This document shows, piece after piece, positions 1 through 13,332 of a DNA stretch of 64,000 nt. The DNA lies in assembly GCA_963693365.1 (NCBI GenBank), contig CAVNZM010000002.1:4836001-4900000 (forward strand). Direction: 5' to 3'. The position numbers and the translations under genes were made by a program. The stretch's first letter is position 1. Every line of letters begins with the position of its first letter. This DNA comes from Amoebidium appalachense (taxonomy: Eukaryota; Ichthyosporea). The notes beneath the pieces were generated by a model that was not told the DNA's origin, searched no databases, and saw only the letters and a list, made by a program, of their open reading frames with translations.

Positions 1-336
1 CAACCCCCAACCCCTCCCTCCACCCGCTCCCCCCTTGAAAGCCCACATGTAATACTGTACAAGCCAGCGTGCAAAACAGGGCCCAACAATCACCAGTTAT
101 ACAACAGCACTCAGACCTACCAACTATTTGAATTAGGCCCACTCAACCCCTCCCTCCCTGCCTCACAACCCCCCCCCCCCCCCCCTCCGGGGGGCCCCCG
201 TTCATCCCCTCCCCGCTATCCCCCTCCACACCCACTCCTTTCCCACCATTACCGTCCAGCACACACAAACAAACAACATACACAAAACATGCAATCCCCT
301 CCCTCAACACACCCACACACGCATGCACACACGTAC
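1..336. other. left-edge intron sequence of malate synthase gene
   Basis: On the minus strand this stretch follows the splice donor at 336/335 of the last visible malate synthase exon, so it is read as the start of an intron that continues off the window. It is C-rich, with a poly-C run near 170-185 and short CA stretches near 310-330. I see no further exon in it. Confidence 0.5.
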
Positions 337-2084
337 CGTGGCAACCAGCTTGGCATCGGCCACGCTCAGGCCCTTCACAGAGCTCCAAGAGGAGCCCTCG
401 AGGGGGGTGGAACCATCCAGAAGCCCGTCGACATACTTGAACACCTCCTCGGCACGCTTGGGGTTAAACCCTTTGCCCCTCTCAGCACCGTTGTCATCAG
501 GAATAGCGTTTGTGCCATAGAGGGCATCAAACAGGGAACCCCAGCGGGCATTAGCGGCGTTAAGCGCATAGCGGGCATTGTTCACGGGCACCACCAGCTG
601 GGGGCCAGCAACGTTGGCAATCTCGGGGTCAACGTTGGCGGTCGTCACCTTGAACTCGGGGCCCTGGGGGTTTGAAAGGGGGAACATCGGGAAGTTAGTA
701 TGCGTTGGGATGTTTGAAGTACATATTAACCATGGGCAACACAATGCAGATTGTGCACGTGTTCGAAGGGGTAAGGGGGGGAGGGGGTTAGGAAGGTAAT
801 AGGAATGACGTTCGATTTTGCCGATAAAAGAGGACACCAAAAGAAAATGCATCACAAGCAAAGCCTGGAGTGTTTGTTGGGGAGGGGGGGGGGGAGGGGG
901 GAGGGGGGAAGGGAGGGAGGAGGGGGGGGGGGGGGGGGGGCAGGAATGGGGAGGGAGGAGGTAGGGAGAGGGGGGCCTAATGGGGCACATATACCTCAGG
1001 GAGGAGGTAGCCGATCTCAGCGAGGAATGCCTTGTAGGCGGGCATGTCCCAGGGCTGGTCCCTGTGGGCCACGTGGTAGGCGTCCAGCTTGGCCTGGATC
1101 TCATCGCGCTTGGCAAGGAGCGCCTTGTTGCGCGGCGTCAGATCCGTCAGGATGCTCTCTGGTTGGCGAGGATACAAGGTGAGAAAAAGAAATAGAATGA
1201 GCATGCGCTCTATTTGGGCACGGTACAAGATAATATGGGTAGGGTACAAGATAAGAAAGTTAAGGGGTGGCTATGGGTGCAAGGTGGGAAAGAGAAGAGG
1301 CGAAGCATGCTCCCTGTGTGGATAGGTTACAAGCTGAGAAATAAGAAGGTAAGAGGTGTGTGCTTGTGGCTTGTGAGAGGGTTTAAGATATACCAGGAAG
1401 GGGGAGGGGAGGGAAGAGAAAAGCAGGGAGAGGGAAGCCCGGGGGGGGGGGGGGGGGGGAACAGGAATACCCTCCGTCACGAGTGACGAGGGGGTGAGAG
1501 CAGAGGAAAGGGGTAAAGGAGAGCACTTAACTGCCCGGGGGGAGGGGCAGGGGAGGAGAATAGACCTCCGGGTTTGGGGTCAGAGGGGGTTCAAGACTTC
1601 AGGGGTGGCAGTTTAAAGAGGCAGGGGGCGTCTGTACAGGCTTGGGTGAACACATACCAAGGCTCTTGAAGAAATCATCGGCCTCGATGCCAGTGCCTGG
1701 GGCAATGACGTCCTTGACGAGGTTGTACAGGCGAGAGTCGACCTCCATGTTGCCGACAGTGTGGGCGTTGCTCTGTGCAGCACCACGTTAGCACCAAGAA
1801 ACTACATATAGGTAGGATAACACACAGTGATAAGGGTTGCCTCATGACATTACCCTACTGCTTTTGCCAAGAGTTCTGTAGCGCTCCTGCCTCTACTGCT
1901 TTTGCCCAGAGTTCTGTATCGCTCCTGCTTCCCAGTCGGGATTTAACACAGCTCTCTCTCTTTCTCTCTCTCTATCTCTATCTCTCCCCCCAACCGCCTC
2001 CAGCGTACTATAAAAGGGATGGTTATACCCAAAACAGCAAACAGCTATGCCATTTCTACCGAAGATCACCTCTGTCGATGCCAT
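337..2084 (-). CDS. glcB: malate synthase G, 5' part (partial gene)
   Basis: Malate synthase condenses glyoxylate with acetyl-CoA to malate, the second glyoxylate-cycle step. Four minus-strand exons are seen: 2029-2084, 1658-1770, 995-1158 and 337-663. They join in phase to 220 codons. The N-terminal helical region carries [11 protein letters not shown] and [20 protein letters not shown]. The last exon has [20 protein letters not shown] followed by [20 protein letters not shown], which is diagnostic of the monomeric bacterial G isoform (about 720 residues) rather than the shorter A isoform of plant and fungal glyoxysomes. About 500 residues, including the catalytic barrel core, lie beyond the left edge. 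The start (ATG at 2084, context GATCATGG) is the weakest part. It was chosen because its donor GG|GTATAA fits acceptor CAGAG|C in phase and gives a family-like [10 protein letters not shown] opening. No targeting peptide is obvious. An intron-containing G-type gene suggests old acquisition from bacteria. Confidence 0.88.
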
Positions 2085-5000
2085 GATCGAGAAACCCTAC
2101 AGCTCCTTCGCCGGGTGAAGGTTCTCTTTTTTTGGTTCTCTTTTTCCCAAAAGGATTCTGTGTTAAGTCTGAAAACTGTGGTATGGCTCAAATACGTGAA
2201 CCTACGCAGTAGTTCTTTGAAAGTCCAGGAAACCCACAAGCACGTTCTGTGATTAAGATCTCAAAAAGGATCTTTTTTAGGTATGCTAAACATCATGATA
2301 TCTACTAAAACTGCAGGCCTAGTTAAAACAACGGCGTTCAATACTACAGCTTGACGTTTCCTGAACCATATAAGGCACAAACCTGGGCGACCATTCCTGG
2401 CATCGTCTTGAAAAGTTTAGACTGAGTGATGCAGTAGAACAACTTTCAGACGGCTAGGAAGAAACACCCACAACCAGTCGGCGGCAAAACTGAAGTCATT
2501 CTCAAGCGCCGGCGTCTTTATACACGACGGACAAATAACGAAACTGCGTACTGGGAATCTAAATAGGACACTTGTATGAATTCGATTATCGCTCTCTTGC
2601 TATTGAAATAAACCACAAGCATGACGTCAAGGCATTGCAGACTATTGCATGGTTAGGTTTCTCAAGGGAAGTGATTTGGTTGGATGGCCGTGCCTTTTAA
2701 GCGGATTGGCTGATGCTTTCGTAGATAAGCCTTCTCGGGTTACACATCGGGAATGCAACAACCAATCAAAAGGTCGGTCGAAAAATGCATACCGTAGTAC
2801 TGTAGTAGCGCCGAACAGACCTGTGTGAAAATGCTGCATGTAGACAATTGACCTCAAGTGTATATTAACATTTTAATATATTTTGGCGGATAATTTTGCA
2901 TTGCTGTGTTTCCATCCATGGTTGTGTGCGCGGCCGTAGGCTGAAGCTTCGCGATCACAGGCATGTGAGTTGGGCAAAGTTTTCGAGAACAGCGGCGAGA
3001 GCCACGTGATTCTGATGTCACCGATTGGTCGTTTGACCACAGGCGTATTTTTTTACCTTCATGTGCAAGGAATCAAAGCGGTCAAAATCAGATATACAAC
3101 AGTATATTGTGTATCAAAGTTGTTTTTTTGTGCTACATTACTCTTATTCTACTAAAAACGTGTAAAGCCCAATGTGCTGAAGTGTAGGTTTCTCTCTAGC
3201 GTAGTCGGACGGTCGGACCTTGTAGCCGCGCTCCGAGAGACACCAATAATAATGCAGATAGGTCACGCGGCTCACTCGCCAGAAAGTTATTTGTCAGACC
3301 TATGATGTACACGATTGGCCGGAGAATCGTGAACACTGAAATAAGTTTTGTCTTTGAGTCTTGTCTGTCAGACCACGGCCCTCTGAACACAGACTCTGGC
3401 TGTGACCGTGCACGTCACAGAGTCACTCACCCGTCGTTTCTTTGTGCTGCAAACTTGACTACTAGAGTCTAAAAAGAGTGAAAAGAGCCACCGAAAGACT
3501 CCATTCGGGAAAAACACGTACCGAGATTTGGTTCCTACTGCATTTGAGGTTAGCCTGTTGCCGTTGGTTGCTTATTTTGTGGAAACATCTAGCGGTTTGA
3601 ACCTTACCTTGCCGGCAATCACTACCCCAGTCATCTGAGGTTCGAATTCTTGACGATGTCATGTGCCACCTATATGCTCGGCACTGAAGGATTCTTGGTT
3701 TTGCTGTTGAGATGGGGGGAGGGTTTGGCTATCGGGGAGGAATGGCGGAGGGAGAAATTATTAATTTCGGGGGGATTCTCTCCACACAATTCGGACTGGC
3801 AGAGCTTCCCACCCAGGCCTTGCACCTGGGCAGGGCCCTGGGCTAGGGGTGGACCTATAACTCGAGGTCCGTGCCTTTAACGGTGTGTGTGTGGGGGGAG
3901 GGGGGGGGGGGTATTCTGGCTAGAAGGGGGGGGGGGGGGGGGGGGGATTCGGGGTTGGGAGGGGAGGGGGGGAGGGGGGGGGGGGAGACCAGGTAATTTA
4001 ATTGCTCGGGTTGCCTTGTCGGTTTATACACGAAATACATGAATATACATACATGATTACGATGTAAGAGCCCCTGATGACTAGCTTGACCATCCGCCAG
4101 AGGCCTACGTAAATAAATTCGAAAACGTAGAAGCAATCCCTTGCATGGAACTGTTTAAACGGCTACACACCATTCCCCCTGCACCCTCGCCCTCTCCCCC
4201 CCTTCATCCCCCTTTCCTTTTTCGTTTGCTGTCCTCGGCCTCCAAAAAGCTCGCTCTCTCGCGTCACCCCATGGCACTGGCTGCCGTCTCTCTCTCCGTT
4301 CTTTCTCCTCTTCTGTCTCCAGCAGCTATTTTTCGAAGTCTTCCATAATCACTTTGTTCTCTCTTTTTCTTAAGGTTCTTTTCTTTTTTTGTGGAGGAAG
4401 GGCCGGGGCCCGGGGAAGGGGGGGGGGGGGGGGGGGGACAGGGTGCAAAAGAGGGCAAGAGTAAGACTCTCGAAGCAGAGTTTACGAGGCATGCGCGTGT
4501 GTGTGTGTGCGCGCGCGCGTGTGTGTGTGTGTGTGTGTTGGGGGGAGGGAGGGGGGGGGGGGGGGGGAAGAAGAAGAAAAAAGGGCAATTTTTTTGAGGC
4601 CGAAGGGGGGAAGGGTATGTATGTATCCGAGTTCGGTGTTGCCTCGGGGGGGGGGGGGGGGGGATTACATCCAAATTCGATTGAAGGGGGTGGGGATAGG
4701 GGGGCAGCAGCTGTAGGAAATAAGGAGCCTTGTGTCTGTGCACATAGATTGCAAATCCCTAACGCTTTCGGTTCCTTTCCTTGCCCCACACCCCAAACCC
4801 CTCCTTGCACTTGGGTTCCGCTCGACGTTGTCTGCCCTTTGTGAGTCGTCTTCCCCCATCCCCCCCTACCCCCCCCCCCCCCAAAAAAAAAAAAAAGAGA
4901 GAGAGAGAGAGAGAGACTGAGAGAGAGAGAAAGAAAGAAAAAAAAAGAAAGGAAATGGAGGGGGGGGGGGGGGGGGGGGGGGGACAAGGGAAAACCCCAC

Positions 5001-5417
5001 GCACTCCAAGTGGCTCATACATGCATACATAGCCACGGAGTCCACCGCCTTCTCCCCCGACTCCGCCATTCCCGCTGTAAGACACCCCCTCCCCCCAAAC
5101 TCCTCCCCTCCCCCCCCCCCCCCCCCCCCCCCCTTCCGCCTGGGCTTCCCAGTTCCTTTCCCTCAACTTTGTTTTCACTTTAAGGTGCACACATGTTGGC
5201 ACATGCACCCTCTGATCCTCTCTACATGTAAGGAGTTAGCGACTGCCTCTCAGCCCCAGTAGAGTCCACACAGTCACATCCACACCAAACTTCCCCCCCT
5301 TTCCCCCCGTTTCCCCGAAAGGAAAACAAGTTTCTTTGTTTTCCCCTCACATCTACCCAGTTTCATTAAAAAAAAAAAAAAAAAAGGCTAGCCAAATAAC
5401 CACCCTCCTGCCCCATC

Positions 5418-5456
<39 letters not shown>

Positions 5457-5972
5457 CCCCCCACCCCCACCCCCACCCACCACTACCTCCACCACCACCT
5501 CTCACTCGCAACAGCTATAATACTATATATGATATGGCATACACAGGTATTGTACACCAACATCATCACGGCCCCTTGATTCTCTTACCACTGATATCAG
5601 GAGTTACACGTATTGTTTTAGGTTTGGCCGCCTGGCATATTGTTTGGTATGGGATTGCATGGCCGCAGATATGTTATTGAGCTTGAAATGAGGTGGAGGT
5701 GGAGGACCCGGGGGGAAAGAAATTTTGAGAGAGGCGGATAGGAGTTGGGGGGGGGGGGGGGGGGGGGGGATGGGGGGATGGAGAAAACACGTGTCATGTT
5801 CAATTAGTCAAGAGTGAGCATCGAGACTGCGTCGCCGGAGACTGCATTTTGGAAGGACGTGCACGGTTGGAGAAGTGTTTCGGGCAGGAAAAGAACTTCG
5901 GTTTCTTCCTTCCCTCTGCAGCCCGCCTTCAAGGCTTGCAGACTGGGGCTTTCTACCTCTCCCCCCCCCTCC

Positions 5973-6004
<32 letters not shown>

Positions 6005-6159
6005 ACACACCTTTTTCTTTTAAGGCTTTGAATTTTTTTATTTCTTTGTTCGTAGTACTTGTCTTTTAGGGGTTGAGGGGAGGGGGGGGGGGGGGGGGGG
6101 GGGTGTTACCGTGTGTGTGTGTGTGTGACCAGGTGTGAAGGTGTCTGGAGGTGGTTTGT

Positions 6160-6214
<55 letters not shown>

Positions 6215-7662
6215 GGGATCGAAAAGGGCAGGGGCGGGCGAAGGGAGACAGAGATCCCTTGGGGCATAGGAAGGAGAAAGAGTCAAGAAAGGGTGGGACC
6301 GAAAGTGAAATCGAAGGCAGAATGTGGCAGGAAATCAGGCAAGGGGGTGATTGATCATGAGCAACGTGGCGGCCCCACAGGGGCGATGTAAGTGATGTAA
6401 GTTAGCGATCTAATAGATCGGGGGAAGAATTCGTTTTTTGGTTGGCGCATGTTCTTAGGTCTGTAAGGCATGCAAGTGCAAAGTTGGAGTGATAGGCTTT
6501 GCAGATTATGTGGGACTTTTAATGAGTAGAGCCGTGGGTGTAGATATTGCTTCCATAGGAGGTGAAAACCTAGGCATGATAAATATTCAACAGAAGGAAA
6601 GATTGTGTAACTGGAATTCCACTAAGCAACTAATGGCAGTCTAAATTTTTTGCTGAGTTTGGAGAAGGTGTACAGCAATTTTTTTGTTTTCGTGACGGAT
6701 GTGTTGAGTGGTTTGGATGGTTTAGGTAAGTTAGAAATCAGATCGTGTGGTAAATATGTTAAGTTAAAGTACCGATAAATGGAGTTCTGTTGAAATCGAA
6801 AACCGGGCTGGACCAAGCTTGCTAATAATCAACCCTGTGTATAAACTATTAACTTGGAAATGAGGAAGCCATACATCTCATTGTGTCATGGTGTCAGCCA
6901 ATCCAGACGTCTACAAAGAGCCCCCCCTCCCCCTCCCTCCCCTCCCCCCCCCCCCCCCCCCTCCCCACACGCACATGTCACACTCACTCAAACATACACC
7001 CGCCGTTGCACAAACACACAGTGCTGCATGTACACAAACACATACGTACACATACCACACATGCATACACGCAGAAGCACGCATGCATGTACGCACACGC
7101 AAACACACACATGCGCATCTACAACCACACAAACCGGCCCGGGGTCACACACACACACACCCTCTCTTTTCAGCTTTCTCAACCTCTTTCCCTGACTGCA
7201 CCCTCTGCACCCCTACTCTCCCGCCCTTCAATTAACTCTCTCTAGCACATCCACTCGTGCACCACCGATAGCATGCACACCCACAAACACATGTGACATG
7301 GTCAAGTTACAAAAAAATATGCACGTGTGCATGCATGCCAGGCGAACACGAAACACTTCAGCACAGCATACGTGTACACATGCACATACTCGAGAGCGTG
7401 TGCATAAGCGCGCATACACATGCACGCACGCATGCGTGCACCTGCGCGCACACACGCGCGCGCACGCGCGGATCTCAGATTCCACATACATACACAGCAT
7501 CATCGGAAATACGCACACTAGCCTTCACGTAAGTACCCAAAAAACCAAATACGACAATGTCAATCCCGTGAATATAAAAACTCGATCGAGTTAACGAAAT
7601 TGCACATGGAAGAAGTTGGTCCAGAAGGTGGGTCACCAAAAAGAAGAGAACTTCTAGAGGCC

Positions 7663-7701
<39 letters not shown>

Positions 7702-7705
7702 GGGG

Positions 7706-7754
<49 letters not shown>

Positions 7755-8012
7755 GGTTGGTGGTGGTGGTGATGGTGGTGGGGACGGGGTGGTGGTGGTG
7801 GTGGGGGGGGGGGGGGGGGGGGGGGGAGGGGTGCGGTGTGTTGTGTTGGTTGGTTAACAATTGGGATGGGGGGGAGGGGGGGAGAAGGGGGGGGGGGGGG
7901 GATGGGGGAGGTGGTGATCTCGCGAGTATAGTATTTGGTGTACATTTGGGTCGGGAGGGAGGGGGACTAGAATGAGACTGAGGAGGAGGAGGAGGAGGGA
8001 GCCGGCCGGGGT

Positions 8013-8043
<31 letters not shown>

Positions 8044-8235
8044 GGGAGGGAGGGGGGGGGGGGGTGGCTTACCAACCACCCTCCCCGAGCATGTTAGATA
8101 AATAAGGGGGGGTGGGGGGGGAGGGGGGTGGGGGGGAGGGGAGGGGGTGTGGGGGAGAGAGAGAGAGAGAGAGACGACCAGCTTGGTGGCACCAAGAGAG
8201 CTGTTGCTATTATTTACTCCCCGGCCCCCCTCCCC

Positions 8236-8267
<32 letters not shown>

Positions 8268-8566
8268 TTCTCCCCCCCCTCCCCCCTTCCTTTAATTCCT
8301 CCTCCCCCCCCCCCCCCCCCCATGCCTTCAACCGCTTCAAACTTGAAAGTTCGAGACCAGTAGTGCAAGCCTTTTTTTTTGGAGAACAACAAAGGGCCTT
8401 CAAATCAATCTTGATTACTTATCTTTGAGCCTCGGATCTCTCAATCTTCTAATACCTACATTCTATCGCACATATGGGACGTGATCCCGGACAAAAAATT
8501 TCGAAACAGCAATCGAAAAGATACATACTATTGGCAATACCCTAGCACTAACCTCGATAGTTACGT
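2085..8566. other. 6.5-kb gene-poor intergenic region
   Basis: No convincing exon is seen on either strand. From about 2090 to 3660 the sequence is ordinary mixed-composition DNA. From 3880 onward it is dominated by poly-G and poly-C runs, (CA)n/(GT)n, GA-rich repeats (4897-4945) and GGA/GGT tracts (7660-8160). The long open frames here encode only Gly, Pro, His-Thr or Val-Cys repeats, so they are translations of simple repeats. An alternating purine-pyrimidine stretch lies at 7410-7470. Confidence 0.7.
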
Positions 8567-9396
8567 TCAGAACAATCCAAGTTGGCACCAGGCCAGCACA
8601 ATCACCGCAAGTATTGTTCTACTGAAACTATACGCACCCACTGACGTAGCCCCAGACGTGTTATTACCTGATCCGGTTCCGTTCCCGGGATCAGACGTGC
8701 GTGCCAAGTCTGTAACAACAAGAGCACTATTGTGAAACTGCACGGTGCGGTTGTTTAGTGGTTGCGGGGGTCTGAAGTTGTTCTCAATATGCTCATTGGG
8801 TATTTCCGTTTGTGCAAACTCATACAGTTTCCTCAGTTTTTCCAGATTTTCCTCCGAAATTTTCAGAGGCTCCACGAACACAGTCCATGCCACAGCTTCA
8901 AAGCAGTCAGGGGTGGTAAGAGAGCCGTTGTAACGGTAGAAACCCCCAGTCGAAGGAAACACGTTGGTCATGTTTACCGACACCGGGAACGCAATGTTTG
9001 CTGGGTAGGTGACGTTTTGCAGTGCTGGGCTGTCGAGAAGCGGCTCCAGCCCGGTGTTGCTCGTTTGGTTGGTTGCCTGTTTGAAACATGGCCCAATGAT
9101 TATTATGTTGGCACACCGAAACATAAGCACATTACACCATGATGCTCCTCTCGTTCCGTTTCATACATGCCCCCATCAGAGTCTCCTTCGCCACACACTC
9201 TCCCCAACATGTCGCACGTCAGATCCTGGGCTCTCTTTCCATATTTCAACTCCCCTCCCGTTGTCTCGTCCTAGGCTCTAAACTCCAGTACCTGGGGCTA
9301 GTTCCCGATTGCACAATTTCCCTTTATCCTCTCTCCCCCCCCCCCCCCCCCCCCCCCCCCCTCCCCACGCACACACATACTATGAAACAAAGGGAG

Positions 9397-9476
<80 letters not shown>

Positions 9477-9814
9477 TGCCTCGTACAGGACCCCCAGCAC
9501 GGCAATAGCATCAGGCTCTTTGGAGTCGAGGGCTGCAGTCACACTTGCAAACTTCTCCTTGATGTGAACAAAGTGAGCCTCGGCAGCCGCCGCCTTGCCG
9601 TTGATCAGATGCTCACTTCCTTGGCTGCTGTTGCTGCCCCAGTGGAGATGCACCTGCACCAGCCTGTTTTGCACAAAACTCAATCGAGGGTTTTCCCAAT
9701 TTTTTGGTTGCTTCGTTGTTATCCTTACCTGTACGTACTGTACATACACCTTTTTATTCACTTGCCCTTGAATAATACAATCAATGACCGAATACTAACT
9801 TCTTCTAAATTAAC

Positions 9815-9849
<35 letters not shown>

Positions 9850-10916
9850 TGGGAAGCAGAAAAGGGGGCCAGAACCGGGGAAAAGAAAGCAACGAGGAAA
9901 AATATCTGGAACTGCGTAGGGTTGGCGGAAAAAAGGAGGGGTCTGCTAACATGTATTCGCCTGCCAGACCACCTCCAGTGAGAACGAAATTGACGCTGGG
10001 GACGGACCCGTCCACGGTTGCAATTTGCAGGGCATGGCCGTTGTTTGTAAGCTTCCACGTCTGATTTGCGCTTGTGTAGTTGTATGACAGAGGAACCGGC
10101 TCGTTCGTGGCCACCTGAAACAGAGTCACGTTCATGTAAGATGATGCTAGATTGTTGCTCTATTTTCGCTAATAGCCAAAATACGCTTAGCCAACGCTGT
10201 TTAAGGGCCCTTAAACACATGGCTTTGGTGTTTGTGCAACCAGCTCATATTTTTTTGATGCCAACTGCATGGCTGGATTGTGCACCGTGCTGCTGCAGTT
10301 AGATCTAGAAGCACGGTGCACAATCCAGCCCGGCACTAGGCCAGCGAAGAAACACACAGATCCCCTTCAACGGTTCCCCTTTTCATAAGCCTGTATGGCA
10401 TACGAACACGCAAAAAGGCACGGTCACAGAAAGGCACTCATTCAGCTCAGAGCGCTATCACACATGCTGACCTACATACCGTAGCTTGAACTGATGCAGA
10501 GGCCAGCAGCCACAAGTTCCTATGATGTGCATACGTGTGTACACTTTACAAGGTCACGATGCATTACTACAAGGATCGGCATGAAGAAGTGAAATACAAA
10601 GAAGAGAGGGGAAATCTAAGCGCGAGGAAAATGAAAAGCACGGCGAAGGGAGGGACAGTGAGGATGGGGAGGAATTCTTAGAAGGGTTGAGGAAGAAGAC
10701 TAGAAAGAAGAGGCGGGCTTGTGGACAAAAACGTAGACACGACACCACAATTAAAATGTGCTAACCTACCGCTGCTGCAGGGGTAATGTCAATGGGGGAC
10801 TGGGCTTTCCCTATGCCGCAGGCACCGGGCCATGCCGTCACGTTTCCATAGCTCCAAGCACCGAAAGCTCCACTCATCAGGCACAGAGGCAGGAAAACGA
10901 CTGAGAAGAAAACCAT
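8567..10916 (-). CDS. alpha-carbonic anhydrase, secreted, probably GPI-anchored
   Basis: It catalyses reversible hydration of CO2, here probably at the outer cell surface. Four minus exons (10770-10916, 9951-10114, 9480-9663, 8567-9076) join in phase to 334 aa. Residues 1-20 form a signal peptide ending GAFGA. The alpha-class motifs are complete: QSPIDI (39-44), the proton-shuttle His in NNGHALQ (H76), zinc ligands H109 and H111 in VHLHWG and H134 in EAHFVH, the substrate-site Thr pair in SLTTPDC, and the disulfide partners C33 and the PDC cysteine. Many N-glycosylation sequons agree with secretion. The C-terminus has a Gly/Asn/Ser linker and a hydrophobic tail ending WCQLGLF, as in GPI-anchored or single-span forms. 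ATG at 10916 is used because the upstream in-frame start at 10955 is GTG. The third intron appears to use a GC donor (GAG|GCATGC). I infer a role in inorganic-carbon supply or pH control. Confidence 0.93.
9401..9474. repeat. 74-nt uninterrupted poly-G
   Basis: The longest pure homopolymer in the window. On the minus sense strand it is poly-C, and it begins five bases inside intron 3 of the carbonic anhydrase gene, right after the GC-type donor. Confidence 0.9.
10271..10330. repeat. perfect 21-bp inverted repeat (hairpin)
   Basis: Arms 10271-10291 and 10310-10330 are perfect reverse complements (GGCTGGATTGTGCACCGTGC plus one base), separated by 18 nt. It lies in the first intron of the carbonic anhydrase gene. 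Either strand could fold it as RNA. Confidence 0.95.
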
Positions 10917-11676
10917 TTTCAAGAACTTTGTACTCGTTTCGACCTTCAAATGCACTGGTTTACGACGTGGTCCAGAAGCAATGGATTATTATAAAAGAAG
11001 AGCTGGTTTGAGTGGCGTGGAGTTAACAACAAGTGCTCCTCCGAACGCAGTGTCTCTTGAAAGGTGCCACTAATATATACCATGCTATCTAAATCTGCTG
11101 GTGTTCCCCAACAACGAAGAAACTTTCGGAAATTTACACAGCAGCACTTCAACTCCCCTCAGGTATGGTTCCAAAAGATCAAAAAAAACATGTACAATGG
11201 ACCCGGGATGAAGAAGTGAGAGCAACGTGGCGAGGTGCGTGCCTTTTATATGCTGCGTTGCGCCCGGCCCTAAACCACACTGCGCAGATGGCGTATATTC
11301 CTTCCACTTGATTGTTCTATTAATAATATTCTCAGACGGAGATCCATGAGATGTACCACACGCGTGAGCCAAGCCCTAACAGAAATAGTCGAACAGTAAC
11401 CATATCAGCCGATAGACAGTCCCTTTTTATTTGATGATTCCCCTCCCTCCCCTCCTCCGCCCCTCCCCCCCTCCCCTTTCATATTCCAATTTCCTTAGCT
11501 AATATCCCCCTAGGTGTCACGCGTTGTGAAGCTGCAACTTCAAAAGCTAGTGTAAACCAAAACTGCTCACGCTGCGTGCGTGTTGTTCCATGTGGTGCAT
11601 TGTTGACCAATCAACAACAGCCTGCTCGGCCCCAAATCGGGCATCACCGTGATATAAAAAAAATAAATAAATAATA

Positions 11677-11715
<39 letters not shown>

Positions 11716-12754
11716 GGGGAACCCCAACTAATTGATTTCTCCTTGTAGTCTTTATGGTGTCTCGTAGAGAAAGTAAACCCTGATATATAGTCACCACCCG
11801 ACATCTATGTACGTGATCATGATATACCGCTGAGGGGATATTCCGAGCAAACCCCCCCCCCCCATACCTGAGACTGGTTCTCTTTGCCTCGAGTAAACAG
11901 CGTAAACCCCATCACCATTTACTAAGCATGGTCACCGATTGTCGTCAGCTTGAGCAATATGATTGGTTTAGCAGAGATCTTGGTGCATTTATGTCACACA
12001 CAGCTACCTGATTCAATAGTCCACCAACATGCACAGAAAATAATATATAAGAATATACTCCATCTCCTACTCTAACTACGCTGTTTTGCGTTCATAACAC
12101 CCACGTGTTCGTTATCAGGCTGGTGCGCCCCGGTAACTATGGAGTTGGAGCCACAACAACACACAGATTCGGAAACTTTCCGATTGGCTGCTCAGTCCCA
12201 CTAGATTCTTAGAACAAGCAGTTCCACATTCCGTTTACATATTAGCTAGCTGAGTCGGATTTTTCTCGTGATGCCTGGCAGGCTGTAGAGAACACTTGCA
12301 GTTAGATCGTGCAAATGTAGAGAACTTGAAACACTTTGTGCAAATGTACAATGAAAGAACTTGAAACATTTCAAAGAGCTCTCTCTCGCCGGAGGGGGGG
12401 GAGGGAGAGAGAGAGGGAGGGTGAGAGAGAGGGGGGGGGGGGGGGGGGGGGGGAGGGGGGTAGGAGAGGGGGAGGGGGGCGGGGGGGGGGGGGGGGGGGG
12501 GGAGGGGAGAGAGTGAAAGAGATTAGAAGATGTTTCATATCAGCGAGAAGAGAGGCGGCGGGAATGGGGGGAGGAATTATTGGGGGGGGGGGGGGGGGGG
12601 GGGGGGTGGGATGGAGGGATGGGGTAGAGAGGGAGGGAGGGAGGGATCCGGAGGGAGGGAGTTCGGTAAGAGGTGAGCGAGAGAGTAAGAGAGCAAGAGA
12701 AATCGATGGAGAGGGAGAGAGGCCATGCACGTACATTTATGTGTCTTGGGGGGT

Positions 12755-12808
<54 letters not shown>

Positions 12809-13101
12809 GTTTGTGTGTGACCCAGCCCTTTCACCTTTATACCGTTATAACTAATTAGAGTCAACGTCAGTAACACCGAATAAAAAATAAGGGCACTTGG
12901 TCACTATGCGCTGCATACATACAAGGCAAGAAAACGGCTTTTACACGAGTTTTCCAAAGTCATGTGCAAAAAAAAAAAAAAAAATCAAAAATCATACTAC
13001 CTGTTGAAGTAGCAGATCTAATATTAGACGCTCAAGGGGAGAGATATATCATTATAAAAACTCGACACAAAAGCACACATCTTTATACATGCCTTTTTTT
13101 T

Positions 13102-13136
<35 letters not shown>

Positions 13137-13150
13137 CTTTGGGGTGAGGC

Positions 13151-13220
<70 letters not shown>

Positions 13221-13253
13221 AGGATTTATTTGTAAGTGGCCAAACAGCTCGTC

Positions 13254-13289
<36 letters not shown>

Positions 13290-13298
13290 AAGTAAAAA

Positions 13299-13332
<34 letters not shown>

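Noticed and set aside
3630-3660. tRNA-like B box GGTTCGAATTC
   Set aside because: No cloverleaf or A box can be placed at the right distance on either strand.
7475-8403. Long Pro-rich and Gly-rich open frames on both strands
   Set aside because: They are translations of G/C homopolymers and GGT/GGA repeats, open on both strands at once.
10917-10955. Longer carbonic anhydrase N-terminus beginning at 10955
   Set aside because: The codon there is GTG. The first ATG in frame is at 10916 and starts a good signal peptide.
11640-11714. Poly-A tract as evidence of a retroposed gene
   Set aside because: The upstream and downstream sequence shows no coding or repeat-family similarity; it is treated as a simple A run.
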